Below are positions 7,424 to 15,519 of a stretch of 38,310 nucleotides of DNA, piece by piece; the first letter of the stretch is position 1; each line of letters opens with the position of its first letter. The translations under genes and the position numbers were made by a program. The DNA comes from JBOGTC01 sp050692055. GTDB lineage: Bacteria; Chloroflexota; Limnocylindria; QHBO01. The DNA is taken from the NCBI GenBank assembly GCA_050692055.1, contig JBOGTC010000115.1, positions 1 through 38,310 of the forward strand. Direction: 5' to 3'. The notes under the pieces were generated by a model. The model was not told the DNA's origin, did not search any database, and worked only from the letters and a program-made list of their open reading frames with translations.

Positions 7424-8243
7424 GAAGGATACTGCGGTACGTCCCCCGACGGCGTCAGCCGCTGCCTGCTCCTGACCGATGGGCTGGCGGACGTCGGCCT
7501 CATCGATCCGGCCGCCCTTGCGGCCCTCGCGGCCGACCTGCGCGCGTCGGGCATCGGCACCAGCACGTTCGGTGTGGGACAGGACTTCGACGAGACGCTG
7601 CGCACCGCCATCGCCGATGCCGGCGGCGGCCACTTCTACTTCATCGAGCGCCCGGAGCAGATCCCCGACTACATGACGAGCGAGCTCGGCGAGCTGTTCG
7701 ACACCGTGGCCCGCGAGGTCACCGTCGAGGTGAAGCACGCGCCGGAACTCGAGGTCGAGGCGCTCTCGCCGATGGCGGGCGGCATCGGCGCACCGGGCAT
7801 CCTGCGCCTGCTCATCGGCGACCTGGTAGTCGGCCAACAGGTGGAGCTCGTCCTGCGCGTGCGCTTCCCGGACATGCCTGAGGGGGTGCACACGACCGCC
7901 TTCTTCACCATCGGCGACCGCGACGGGGTGCTCAAGGCCGATGGCTGCACCCTCGCCTGGACCCACGCCGGCCATCCCGCCAACGACGACCAGCCACGCG
8001 ACCGCGAGGTCCACCGCGCCGTCGCCCGCATCCATGCCGCCCGCGCCCGGACCGAGGCGGTGCGTCTCAATCGCATCGGCGAGTTCGACGGCGCCCGTCG
8101 GGCCCTCAGGGGGTGGCCCGACGGATTAAGGGGTACGCCGGCTCCGACGCCGAACTTCGCGAGATGGCCGGACAGCTCCTGGCCGAGGAGTCTGCCTTCG
8201 CGGCGCCGATGGCCGAGCTCGATCGCAAGCGCGCGCAGTTCGG
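7424..8243 (+). pseudogene. VWA-domain protein fragment, truncated at both ends and frameshifted
   Basis: The readable part starts inside a von Willebrand factor A domain (GVSRCLLLTDGLADVG, then GIGTSTFGVGQDFDETL and GGGHFYFIERPEQIPDYM). The N-terminal strand carrying the DxSxS metal site is missing. It continues through a C-terminal beta domain (VEVKHAPELEVEALSPMAGG). After a run of five G at 8109-8113 it moves to another frame with RRIKGYAGSDAELREMAGQL and ends abruptly near 8240, where the opposite strand becomes helicase sequence. No start codon or ribosome site fits. Non-functional. Confidence 0.75.
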
Positions 8244-9261
8244 CTCCTGGAACTCGTCTACCAGCAGGTACCGATACTGGCGCTGCCACCGGCGCAGGAT
8301 GTTGGGCCGCCGCTTGAAGAGCTCGGTCACCGCCGCAATCTGCTCGCCGAAGTCGAGGGCTCCGCGCTTCGCCAGCTCTGCCTGGTAGGCCCGGTAGACC
8401 GATGCGAACTCGGCCAGCCGCATCACCTCCAGGGCGGCGCCATCGGTGACGTAGGTGTGCGCGAGCTCGTCGATCTCGGCGTCCCGCTCGGTCGGGATCT
8501 CGTTGCGGGAGAGCGCTTGACCGATCCCGCCGACTGTCCGGCGCGCCTCGCGATCGGCCGTCTTCTCCGGCCCATGGGGGTCGTATGCGATCTCCTTGCC
8601 GCTCTCCTCTACGCGCTGGTTGCGGCGGAGCTTGCCGTACTCGCTGCGCACGTCGCGCACCGGCTTCAGGTTGCCGTTCGTGATGAGGCGGGCGGCCGCA
8701 TCGGCGTAGCTGCCGTATCGGTCCTCGAAGGTGGCCTGCTCGCGGGCGACGAAGGCGTCGAAGTCGTCCGGCGTGACCAGCTCGTCCTTCGCCCGGTTGA
8801 TGAACTTCACGAACTCGGGCAGATGCCAGGTGGTGCTGTGGTAGATCAGGGCCAGCTCTGGGCGAAGGTCCTTGATCAGCAGCAGCTGGCCGACGCCGTC
8901 CAGCACGTCCGGGCTGGGCGGCATGTCCGCCTCTGCAGCGCTCTCGGTCAGGACGCGGTGGCAGAAGCTGTGGAAGTTGGAGACGGTCAGGCGGGCGGCG
9001 GTAGCGGGGCCGACAGCCGCCTCGATCCTCTCCTTCAGCTCACGGGCGGCCTTGACGTTGTAGGTCAGGACGAGGAGCTGCTCGGGTAGGAGGTCCCCTT
9101 TCGTCTCGAGGAGCCACATGACGCGCTCGACGATGACGCGCGTCTTGCCCGCGCCCGCGCCGGCGATCACCACGACCGGCCCATCCCCATGCTCGACGAT
9201 GGCCCGCTGCTCGGGGGTGAGCGCGTGTGTTGGGCGGTCCGCAGCAGTGGTCGGAGCTAGA
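8243..9261 (-). pseudogene. UvrD-like helicase, N-terminal half only, start codon lost
   Basis: Fragment of a superfamily 1 helicase distinct from the intact UvrD2. The Q motif (LTPEQRAIVEHGDGP, about 9224-9180) and Walker A (VVVIAGAGAGKTRVIVERV) are followed by motif Ia (LTYNVKAARELKERI) and text up to motif II (YRYLLVDEFQ), where homology ends near 8246. Motifs III-VI are missing. Upstream of the Q motif the frame stays open to about 9303 but has no ATG, GTG or TTG; the first in-frame starts (GTG near 9180, ATG 9173) would cut off the Q motif. It meets the truncated VWA gene tail to tail, which points to a deletion or rearrangement joint. Confidence 0.78.
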
Positions 9262-9370
9262 GCGATGAGCGTATCTCCCCTCGTCTGTGCATTATCGTCA
9301 GTTCATCCGCTCCTGGCGACAGCTTGGATGTCTTGATCGTCGGCTGCCAGCGCGCGATAGGCGCAAGGCT

Positions 9371-9395
9371 ATTCGTAACTCAATCGGTCACGAAT
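9371..9395. repeat. Inverted repeat, second copy of the ATTyGTAAC-N7-GTCACrAAT element
   Basis: ATTCGTAAC (9371-9379), 7-base spacer TCAATCG, GTCACGAAT (9387-9395). It differs from the 2943-2967 core by a paired change (T:A to C:G) and by the spacer. It lies 16 bases beyond the stop of a DUF5615 toxin gene, as the first copy lies at the stop of vapC. Confidence 0.55.
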
Positions 9396-9411
9396 GCCCA
9401 CAGTTCACCGC

Positions 9412-9750
9412 TTACCGGTAGTGGTTGAGCGCCAGAACCTGTCCGGTCAACGTGTCCTCGAAAGCCGATGCCACGTTCGATATGGCGCGTGCGATGTCGG
9501 CTGCGCGTAAGTTCTTGCTCGTATCCTCCTCTCGGTATACGACGAGCAGCCCGTGGTGCTCGGCTTCGCCGGCAAGGGCAACGAAGTCACGGACATTGGC
9601 AGTGAGCACCACCGCCTCTCGCTCCTGTGCGTGGAGCCACGCTTCGCGATCGGGCGCTCCACGGAGCGTCGGAACGAGCTGATGGCCCGCCTTCGTCAGG
9701 CGAGCCATCAGCTCCTTGCTGGCAAGATTCTCGTCAACGTACAGGAGCAA
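9412..9750 (-). CDS. DUF5615 family PIN-like toxin
   Basis: Putative nuclease toxin of the DUF5615/Mut7-C PIN-like family. The family N-terminus is LLLYVDENLASKELMARL, with the acidic DEN motif, then GHQLVPTLRGAPD, then AVVLTANVRDFVALAGEAEH, with the second acidic site, and HGLLVVYREED. TTG 9750 is chosen because family members start 5-7 residues before DEN; it overlaps the antitoxin stop by 17 bases. A longer start at 9825 would give a 25-residue extension not seen in the family. The DUF433 gene upstream is the known partner. Confidence 0.82.
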   Translation of the reverse strand: MLLYVDENLASKELMARLTKAGHQLVPTLRGAPDREAWLHAQEREAVVLTANVRDFVALAGEAEHHGLLVVYREEDTSKNLRAADIARAISNVASAFEDTLTGQVLALNHYR

Positions 9751-10264
9751 CGGACGACTCCCGGACGGCAACGGCCTCGCCGGCCATTCGGTCTTCGGCC
9801 TCTTCTGCCTCAATGAGGGCTGCACTCAGCTTCGCGTATCGCTGTACCTCGACAACCGCCTCGGGCTCCAGATCGAACTCAAGTGCCGCCTCATCAGGCG
9901 TCCATCCCTCGATCTCCATCGTCCGCGCGAGCGAGCCGGCGGTGATGTTGCGGCCCTTGATCCAGAGCTGGCGTCGCCACGGATGTTCTCGCTCCACGAG
10001 CCAGATCCACTTGTCAGCCATTGCCTGCTCCAATCCTGGGATCACGGGTTCCTCGAACGCCTCCGGGAGGTGATCCGCCGAGACCGAGATTACCCTGCGG
10101 CCCGCCAGGCGTTGGCGAGCGAACCACTGAAACGTCGCCAGTGCGCCGACCACCGCATCGCTGAGCGACCCGCGGAAGAAGCGATCAGCCGTCCGACGAG
10201 CCGCTGCGATGACGTAATCCGGTGCATCGACCGCAATGCGAGGTCGCCGCCCTCTTCGTTGCAT
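9734..10264 (-). CDS. DUF433-domain antitoxin
   Basis: Antitoxin partner of the DUF5615 gene that follows. The C-terminal third carries the DUF433 helical DNA-binding domain: RNITAGSLARTMEIEGWTPD and EAALEFDLEPEAVVEVQRYA. The first 60 residues (IAVDAPDYVIAAARRTADRF) may form another short DNA-binding or dimerising unit. At 176 residues it is longer than simple DUF433 proteins. ATG 10264 directly abuts a perfect 17-base palindrome, a likely operator, so autorepression is expected. A GACACT -10-like hexamer inside that palindrome ends 8 bases before ATG. Confidence 0.82.
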   Translation of the reverse strand: MQRRGRRPRIAVDAPDYVIAAARRTADRFFRGSLSDAVVGALATFQWFARQRLAGRRVISVSADHLPEAFEEPVIPGLEQAMADKWIWLVEREHPWRRQLWIKGRNITAGSLARTMEIEGWTPDEAALEFDLEPEAVVEVQRYAKLSAALIEAEEAEDRMAGEAVAVRESSVAPVR

Positions 10265-10281
10265 GGTGACATAGTGTCACC
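10265..10281. promoter_or_regulatory. Perfect palindrome, probable operator of the DUF433-DUF5615 pair
   Basis: GGTGACA-TAG-TGTCACC, 7-base arms and 3-base centre, touching the ATG at 10264. A third, partial half-site (GTGTCGCC) follows at 10285-10292. It overlaps the likely -10 region, as expected for a repressor site. Confidence 0.65.
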
Positions 10282-10415
10282 AAAGTGTCGCCAAGGCAAG
10301 GGTACTTCCGGCCAGCACCCGCCCTCGTTCAGCATTGGGCCCACCGCCGAGACGGCCGTCGAAGAGGACCCGTTCGGTCTCGATGACGGCGTCAGCATCG
10401 GTCAGGAACGCGACA

Positions 10416-11285
10416 TCAGCGTGTCGCGAGCGCCTCCACAAACTCGAGCACGACCGGGCGCGCGTCGTCCGCGCGCCAAGCGACGACGAGCTGGGCCTCG
10501 GGCGAGCCGACGACCAAGCGCGTGACGACACCCGGCCGGCGGTACAGGCTCGCGTTGCCGGCGGCCAGCAGCACGACGCCGAGGCCGTTCTCGATCGCCT
10601 CGAAGGTCTCGTCGGCGGTGCGCACCTCGGCCCCGATCCGGATCGGTCGTCCGGCGCGCTGGTCCGCCGCCAGCCAGAAGTCGCGCAACGGCCCGGCGCT
10701 CTTCGGCAGCGCCAGGAAGGGCTCGTCCAGGAGATCGGCAAAGGGGATCCGGCGGCGGCGGGCAAGACGGTGGCCCTCGGGCAGCGCGACTCGGATCGGC
10801 TCCCGACCGAGCACCCGGGAGTGGAAGGCCGACTCGTCCGGGAGGGGCGCCCAACCCAGCGCCACGTCGCAGGACCGGTCGGCGAGTCCGACACTCGGGT
10901 CCTCCCAGCCGACCTGGTGGAGATCGAGCGGCCAGCCCGGGCGGTGCACCGCGAAGCGTCGGGTGGCTCGCGGCAGCAGGCCGCGGCCGATGCTGGTCGA
11001 CATCCCGATGCGCAGGACCTGCGACGCCTCGCCGACCTCGCGTTGCGCATCGGCCCAACGGTCTACGAGCCCGCGGGCAACCGGCAGGAGCGCCGTGCCG
11101 GCCGCGGTCAGCGTCACCCCGCGCGGGTGCCGCTCGAAGAGCGGCGCGCCCAGCTGGAGCTCGAGCTGCCGGATCTGTTTGCTGAGCGCCGGCTGCGACA
11201 GGAACAGCCGCTCGGCCGCCTGGGTGAAGTGCAGCTCCTCGGCGACCGCCATGAAGTAGCGCAGGTCGCGAAGGTGGACATCCAT
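10416..11285 (-). CDS. LysR family transcriptional regulator
   Basis: LysR-type regulator of 289 residues, normal length. The N-terminal helix-turn-helix is LRYFMAVAEELHFTQAAERL with FLSQPALSKQIRQLELQLGA and PLFERHPRGVTLTAAG. The effector-binding domain starts near residue 90 (LRIGMSTSIGRGLLP) and includes PIRVALPEGHRLARRRRIPF. It is divergent from an aldo/keto reductase gene, the classic LysR arrangement, so that gene is probably its target. ATG 11285 lies inside a 15-base palindrome with the T-N11-A form, suggesting autorepression. The ligand is unknown. Confidence 0.93.
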   Translation of the reverse strand: MDVHLRDLRYFMAVAEELHFTQAAERLFLSQPALSKQIRQLELQLGAPLFERHPRGVTLTAAGTALLPVARGLVDRWADAQREVGEASQVLRIGMSTSIGRGLLPRATRRFAVHRPGWPLDLHQVGWEDPSVGLADRSCDVALGWAPLPDESAFHSRVLGREPIRVALPEGHRLARRRRIPFADLLDEPFLALPKSAGPLRDFWLAADQRAGRPIRIGAEVRTADETFEAIENGLGVVLLAAGNASLYRRPGVVTRLVVGSPEAQLVVAWRADDARPVVLEFVEALATR

Positions 11286-11298
11286 AGCCGATGGCTAT
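11284..11298. promoter_or_regulatory. LysR-type binding site (T-N11-A) overlapping the lysR start
   Basis: ATAGCC-GAT-GGCTAT is a perfect 15-base palindrome containing the T-N11-A LysR box. It overlaps the lysR start codon and sits 48 bases before the divergent aldo/keto reductase start. Confidence 0.6.
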
Positions 11299-11345
11299 TA
11301 GAGCGTGTTTGGACACCGTTCCGCCCGAGGCGGGATGCTCGGCCC

Positions 11346-12349
11346 ATGACACAACCTGGAATCACATCTCTGCCGACGCGCCGGCTGGGTCCACTTGAGA
11401 CCTCGGCCCTCGGCTATGGCGCGATGGTGCTCATCGGCCTCTATGGCGACGTCGCCGACGATGGCGGAGTCGACGTGATCAATCGCGCCCTCCACCTCGG
11501 GGTGACCATGTTCGACACCTCCGACGCCTACGGCACCGATGGCTCGAACGAGCGCCTCGTCGGACGGGCGCTCGCCGCACGCCGCGACGATGCGGTGATC
11601 GCCACCAAGTGGGGCATCGTGGAGCCCTCGCCGCAGGCGCAGCGCTTTGCGGAGTACGCCGGCAACAACGAGGTCTGGGTCGACGGCCGCCCGGAGCGAG
11701 CGCGCCCCGCGGCCGAGGCCAGCCTGCGGCGGCTCGGCGTCGACGTGATCGACCTGTGGTACCTCCACTTCCCCGACCGCCGGCAGCCGATCGAGGAGGT
11801 GGTCGGCGCCATGGCCGATGTCGTTCGGACCGGAGAGGTGCGCCACCTGGGCCTGTCGAACGTCACGGCCGATGAGCTGCGAAGCGCACACTCGGTTCAC
11901 CCCATCGCTGAGTCCAGGTCGAGTACTCGCTCTGGTCGCGCCACATCGAGCGCGAACTGCTGCCGACCGCACGGGAGCTCGGCATCGGCGTGGTCGCGTG
12001 GAGCCCGCTCGGCAGCGGCTTCCTGGCCCGGCCACCGGCGACGCTGGCCGACGGCGACTTCCGCCGCAACGTGCCGCGCTTCCAAGGCGAGAACCTGGCG
12101 CGCAACGTCGATCGCTTCGCGCCGCTCCGGGGTCTGGCCGACGACCTCAGCATCACCCCCGCGCAGCTGGCGCTGACCTGGCTGCTGCACCGCGGCGACG
12201 ACATCGTGCCGATTCCCGGCACGCGCAACCCGGAGCACCTGGCCTCGAATCTCGCCGCGGCGCGCATCGAGCTTGACGCGGCGACGCTGGCGCGGATCGA
12301 CGAGGTCGCGCCGCCCGGTCTGGCCGAGGGCGTGCCCCTGCTCGCCTGA
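11346..12349 (+). pseudogene. Aldo/keto reductase, interrupted by a single-base frameshift
   Basis: NADPH-dependent oxidoreductase of the aldo/keto reductase superfamily. The N-terminal part is in one frame: TRRLGPLETSALGYGAMVLI, VTMFDTSDAYGTDGSNERLV (catalytic Asp and Tyr), VIATKWGI (Lys) and IDLWYLHFPDR (His region). At about 11912 a missing G (gag gtc read as gag tcc) shifts the frame. The rest follows in another frame: VQVEYSLWSRHIERELLPTA, VAWSPLGSGFLA and IVPIPGTRNPEHLASNLAAA. All motifs are otherwise intact, so this is a very recent mutation or a sequencing error; without the slip it is a normal protein of about 334 residues. It is divergent from the LysR gene, its likely regulator. 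Confidence 0.8.
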
Positions 12350-12707
12350 TCTGACGACACCCAGGCGAAGCGGCCCGGTCAGCCGCGAGCGCGCTGGCTG
12401 CGCTCGATAGCCGCACGGTTTCGATAGCGACAACGATGGGATCGGCTGCGAGACCTAACCGCGGAGGGTCGGAGGGCGGAGGATCTTGCGCCGCCGTGGC
12501 ATCTGGCGCATGATCCGCGCGGCAACTGAGCCACATCCAGCAGCTCGAGGAGGACCGACGGTGCAGATCACCATTGCCGATCCTCCCGGCCGCGCGGAGC
12601 ACGCCTGACGTACTAGCCTCGACCTGAGGCGACTCGGCGCAAGCGCTCCTGAGCGGTCGGGACGACACCACTCCACGTCCCAGACCCATTACCGGGAGCG
12701 CTTCTTC
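12350..12707 (+). other. Intergenic stretch with a possible promoter and 15-codon ORF before the RIO kinase
   Basis: No full gene is seen. TTGCGC and CATGAT separated by 17 bases (about 12486-12514) could be a promoter. GTG 12561, with a strong GAGGAGG site 7-8 bases upstream, opens a 15-codon frame (VQITIADPPGRAEHA) ending at 12608. It could be a leader peptide for the kinase gene or the start of a lost gene. Confidence 0.3.
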
Positions 12708-13487
12708 GTGTCATCCACGATCCCGCTGCGCAGGTCGTCGTTCGCCTGGCCCGATGGCGAGCCATACGAGGACCACCCGCGCGGCAACCTCAAGTCCGGC
12801 AAGGAGGCCGAGATCTTCCTGGTGGAGCGCCGCTTCGCCAGGTCCGGTCCGCGCCTGCTCGCCCACAAGCGATACCGCATCCGCTATCCCGGCAAGGACG
12901 AGCTGCGCAATGAGGGCTTCTCGAACGCGACCTCGTACCGCCGCGACGCGATCTATCGGGCCGGCTGGTTCGTGGGCTCGCGCGATCGGCGCGCACTCAC
13001 GGCCGGCAACAAGAGCCGATACGGCCAGGGGCTGGCCGCCCAGCTCTGGCCAATCCAAGAGTGGGCCATGCTGCGTCGTGCCTGGGAGGCGGGCGCATCG
13101 GTCCCCTACCCGGTCGAGCAGACCGAGGATGGGCTGCTGATGGAGTTCATCGGCGACGAGTCGCGGGCCGCCGCGAAGCTTGTCCAGGCGCGGCTGTCGG
13201 GGGCGGAGCTGGCATTGGCCTGGGAGCAGCTGGTCGACAACCTGCGCGCCCTGACCGCGGCCGGCCTCGTCCACGCCGACCTGTCGGCCTACAACCTGTT
13301 GTGGTGGGAGGGCCGGCTGGTCGTCATCGACCTGCCCCAGGCGGTCGAGTTCACGACGAACACCGATGCCTTCGACCTCCTCCATCGCGACGTGGCCAAC
13401 GTCGGCGACTGGTTCGCCCGGCGCGGCATCGCGGTCGACGTCGAGGCGGTCTATGCCGAACTGGTGGCCGTTGCCTGGCTCGGCTGA
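12708..13487 (+). CDS. RIO-type serine/threonine protein kinase
   Basis: Kinase of the RIO1-like family, with 259 residues. The P-loop region is SGKEAEIFLVERR, followed by the ATP-contact lysine region RLLAHKRYRIRYPG. The catalytic loop is VHADLSAYNLLWW (His and Asp near residues 189-191, Asn downstream), and the metal-binding segment VVIDLPQAVEF matches the RIO1 IDxPQAV pattern. The archaeal and eukaryotic members act in ribosome maturation; the role of bacterial members is not settled. GTG 12708 has GGGAGC about 8 bases upstream. It is flanked by a repeat copy downstream and appears to be transcribed alone. Confidence 0.9.
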   Translation: MSSTIPLRRSSFAWPDGEPYEDHPRGNLKSGKEAEIFLVERRFARSGPRLLAHKRYRIRYPGKDELRNEGFSNATSYRRDAIYRAGWFVGSRDRRALTAGNKSRYGQGLAAQLWPIQEWAMLRRAWEAGASVPYPVEQTEDGLLMEFIGDESRAAAKLVQARLSGAELALAWEQLVDNLRALTAAGLVHADLSAYNLLWWEGRLVVIDLPQAVEFTTNTDAFDLLHRDVANVGDWFARRGIAVDVEAVYAELVAVAWLG

Positions 13488-13510
13488 GGACCGCGCGCCA
13501 CTCGCGCGTC

Positions 13511-13536
13511 GAGGGGCGTGGCTTCCGCCGCCCCTC
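13511..13536 (+). terminator. GC-rich hairpin before repeat copy A
   Basis: GAGGGGC (13511-13517) pairs with GCCCCTC (13530-13536). It lies 24 bases after the RIO kinase stop, so it may act as a terminator, but no T-run follows. Equivalent hairpins with different stems precede repeat copies B and C. Confidence 0.4.
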
Positions 13537-13537
13537 A

Positions 13538-13674
13538 TTGCATGAGATGGAGGTAACGGCGAAGAAGAGCAGCTGAGAGGGCTCATCTTCCCTGCTGGTT
13601 GCATGGGGTGAAGGAGACATTGAAGCAGGCGGCTGCATCGGCCGCTTCTTCCCCGATACCTCCATGTGGTGCAA
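13538..13674 (+). repeat. Type 1 palindromic repeat, copy A (137 bp)
   Basis: Starts TTGCATGAGATGGAGGTA and ends CCTCCATGTGGTGCAA; the ends are imperfect inverted repeats of about 32 bases, including GAAGAAGAG against the CTTCTTC of the right arm. The middle carries a second TTGCA (ctggTTGCATGGGGTGAAG). Four other copies of the same length and orientation occur in the window. Confidence 0.9.
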
Positions 13675-13786
13675 TGATCGCCGCGCGACGCCGCCCAACG
13701 CGCTGCCGCGGTGCCGGCATCGGCTCCTTGACGCGCCGGCCCCCATGCCGAGGAGGACGCAGCGATCGGCGCGGGACTGGGGAACG

Positions 13787-14581
13787 TTACGCGGTGACGC
13801 TGAGGATGACGACCTTTGTGGCCCTCTCCTTGCCCTTGAGCTCGAGGCTCCGGCGCTCGAGGTTCGAGTCGAGACCGGCAGCCGTGGCCGCATCGGTCGA
13901 TACCAGGATCTCGCCGGTCCTTGCGGCGCCGGCCAGGCGGGCCGTCGTGTTCACCACATCGCCCACGACGGTGAGCTTGACGTGCCTTCCTTCGCCGACC
14001 GCACCGAACCACATCGGCCCGGTGTGCACGCCTGCGCCGATGGGAGCCCATGGTCCAGCGGCATCGGCATGCCCGGTCGCCAGCAGCACGGCCCTGGCGG
14101 CTTCGACCGCGCGAGCTGCGTGACGTGCGCCGAGGAGCGGCGGAAAGACGGCAACAAGCTCGTCCCCGACGAATTTGTCGACGATGCCGTTGTGCGCGAA
14201 GACCGTGTCGGACGCCGTGGTGTAAAACCGATCCAGCAGCGCATGGAACTCGCCCGGCGACATGCCTTCTGCCAGCGTGGTGGATCCCCGGATGTCGGCG
14301 AAGAGCGTGGAGCCGTCGACTTCCGCCCCGCCATGGTGCTTGATCAATACCTTCTCGCAGGAATTACACACGTTCGGGTTCCCGTCCGACGGGCGCTTCC
14401 CGATCAGCCGCATGAGTGACCCTCCCGGTCCGGCGAAGGGAGCGGCGCAGAGCTGGCAACGAGGGCTGTCCGGGATGCGGCTGAAGACGCGACGGCCCGC
14501 GCCCATGAACGAGTCAGGGTGCGAGAAGAAATCCCGCCAGAACTCCTCGTTGCGCGGGTCGGACGGCGTGCTCGAGCTCAT
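13787..14581 (-). CDS. Class III adenylate/guanylate cyclase with N-terminal CxxC pair
   Basis: Predicted nucleotide cyclase, 264 residues, cytoplasmic. Residues 42-75 carry two CxxC motifs (RCQLCAAPF and VCNSC), probably a zinc-binding knuckle. The catalytic domain follows: first metal Asp96 in TLFADIRGSTTLAEGMSPGE, Lys136 and second metal Asp140 in VDKFVGDELVAVF, Asp208 in VVGDVVN, and transition-state Asn211 and Arg215 in NTTARLAG. All key positions of an active class III enzyme appear present. Metal binding by the cysteines is inferred. A close paralogue lies at 28050-28853. A GATAAT hexamer about 30 bases upstream may be the -10. The signal sensed is unknown. Confidence 0.9.
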   Translation of the reverse strand: MSSSTPSDPRNEEFWRDFFSHPDSFMGAGRRVFSRIPDSPRCQLCAAPFAGPGGSLMRLIGKRPSDGNPNVCNSCEKVLIKHHGGAEVDGSTLFADIRGSTTLAEGMSPGEFHALLDRFYTTASDTVFAHNGIVDKFVGDELVAVFPPLLGARHAARAVEAARAVLLATGHADAAGPWAPIGAGVHTGPMWFGAVGEGRHVKLTVVGDVVNTTARLAGAARTGEILVSTDAATAAGLDSNLERRSLELKGKERATKVVILSVTA

Positions 14582-14661
14582 GAACGAAGCGCCTCGTCCC
14601 GGATCAGGTCCGGATTATCCTCCCTCCAGAGGCGCCAACAGATGCGGCCATGCCCGGGCGC

Positions 14662-14815
14662 ATGCTCAGGCCGACAAGAGCCGCTGGAGGAGGTGGCGGA
14701 TCGCCACCGTGTGGCGCAGCCGGAAGGACCTCGACGAGTACCGGGAGACGCGCCCCGACCCGGATGCGCTCGTGGACCAGGTGTGGTGGCTCAGTAGCTG
14801 AGGACGAGCGCGCCC
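14662..14815 (+). pseudogene. Patchwork remnant made of pieces of two nearby genes
   Basis: Three short blocks match other parts of this window almost base for base. 14662-14691 matches 16917-16946 (upstream of the monooxygenase gene, 1 mismatch). 14694-14745 matches 17096-17147 (inside that gene: WRIATVWRSR and DLDEY, 2 mismatches). 14757-14815 matches 20231-20289 (end of a DUF5615 gene, DPDALVDQVWWLSS, plus the end of a VapC gene on the other strand, 1 mismatch). The result is an internally deleted monooxygenase copy fused to a toxin gene tail. It abuts the intact vapC at 14791. Confidence 0.8.
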
Positions 14816-15171
14816 TGCCGTTCGAAGTCGGGGCGGTTGCGGGTGACGACGGTGGCCTCGAGGCCGGCAGCCACCGCGGCGATGAGGGCATCGCCCAGGC
14901 CCAGCCTGCCGCCTGACCGATGCCGCTTCAGCCGCGACTCACCGGCCAGACGCGCCGCTGCCGGATCGGTCGCGACGTAGTCGAGCGGCCTGAGCAGGCG
15001 GGAGACGACGTCCAGATGCTCGTCGGACCCGCCTGAAAGCGCCTCACAGACCACCACGTCGCAGGTGAACAGCTCGGCGCCCTCGTCGTAGAGCCGATGA
15101 AGCAACCGCATCGCCGGCTCGTAGCCGTGAGCATGGTCCACGATGAGCGTCGTGTCGAGCAGGTAGCGCAC
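14791..15171 (-). CDS. vapC: VapC-type PIN-domain ribonuclease toxin
   Basis: PIN-domain toxin of 126 residues. Acidic residues are in place: Asp6 and Asp12 (YLLDTTLIVDHAHG), Glu43 (VVVCEALSGG), Asp94 (LGLGDALIAAVAAGL) and Asp115 (VVTRNRPDFERQG). GTG 15171 starts 2 bases after the antitoxin TAG, with GGAG 6-7 bases upstream inside the antitoxin end, so the pair is coupled. The last seven codons overlap a 59-base block also found at 20231-20289, where only the end of a vapC survives. This suggests that a vapC once stood convergent to a DUF5615 gene. Confidence 0.92.
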   Translation of the reverse strand: MRYLLDTTLIVDHAHGYEPAMRLLHRLYDEGAELFTCDVVVCEALSGGSDEHLDVVSRLLRPLDYVATDPAAARLAGESRLKRHRSGGRLGLGDALIAAVAAGLEATVVTRNRPDFERQGALVLSY

Positions 15172-15173
15172 CG

Positions 15174-15434
15174 CTACTCCGTCTCCTCGGAGCGAAGATC
15201 GTCCACCCATCGCGAAACCTCGTCGGGGCTCATCCAGCCCGCCCGGCCCACCATCGCCCCGGCCGTCTCGCGGATCGCGGCGCCGAGGGAGTCGCGATGC
15301 ACGCGTTGCTCGACCGCCTCGGCGACGTATCGACTTCGGCCGCGTGGGCCTGCCAGCCGGTCCACCTCCGCCAACAACCGGGCCGGGAGCGTGACGTTGG
15401 TGCGAGTGAGCTCGTCCGCAGATGAATGTGCCAT
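15174..15434 (-). CDS. vapB: VapB-like ribbon-helix-helix antitoxin
   Basis: Antitoxin of 86 residues. The N-terminal ribbon-helix-helix is RTNVTLPARLLAEVDRLAGP with RGRSRYVAEAVEQRVHRD. The C-terminal part (MVGRAGWMSPDEVSRWVDDL) is the expected toxin-binding tail. ATG 15434 lies 10 bases after a TACACT -10 element within TGTGCTACACT, the same 11 bases seen before two other antitoxin genes. GTGTG (15438) and CACAC (15452) flank the -10 as a small dyad and may serve as operator half-sites. The toxin gene follows at once. Confidence 0.88.
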   Translation of the reverse strand: MAHSSADELTRTNVTLPARLLAEVDRLAGPRGRSRYVAEAVEQRVHRDSLGAAIRETAGAMVGRAGWMSPDEVSRWVDDLRSEETE

Positions 15435-15444
15435 ATCGTGTGAA

Positions 15445-15455
15445 AGTGTAGCACA
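15445..15455 (-). promoter_or_regulatory. Extended -10 promoter TGTGCTACACT of vapBC
   Basis: Minus-strand TGTGCTACACT, with ATG 10 bases after TACACT. Identical to the elements at 3702-3712 and 19470-19480. It implies a very short leader. Confidence 0.65.
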
Positions 15456-15519
15456 CTAGGCCGGGACGCCGCTCGGCTGAAGCGGGCACGAATGGGTCTC
15501 AAGAGTCCGCGCGGGTCAG

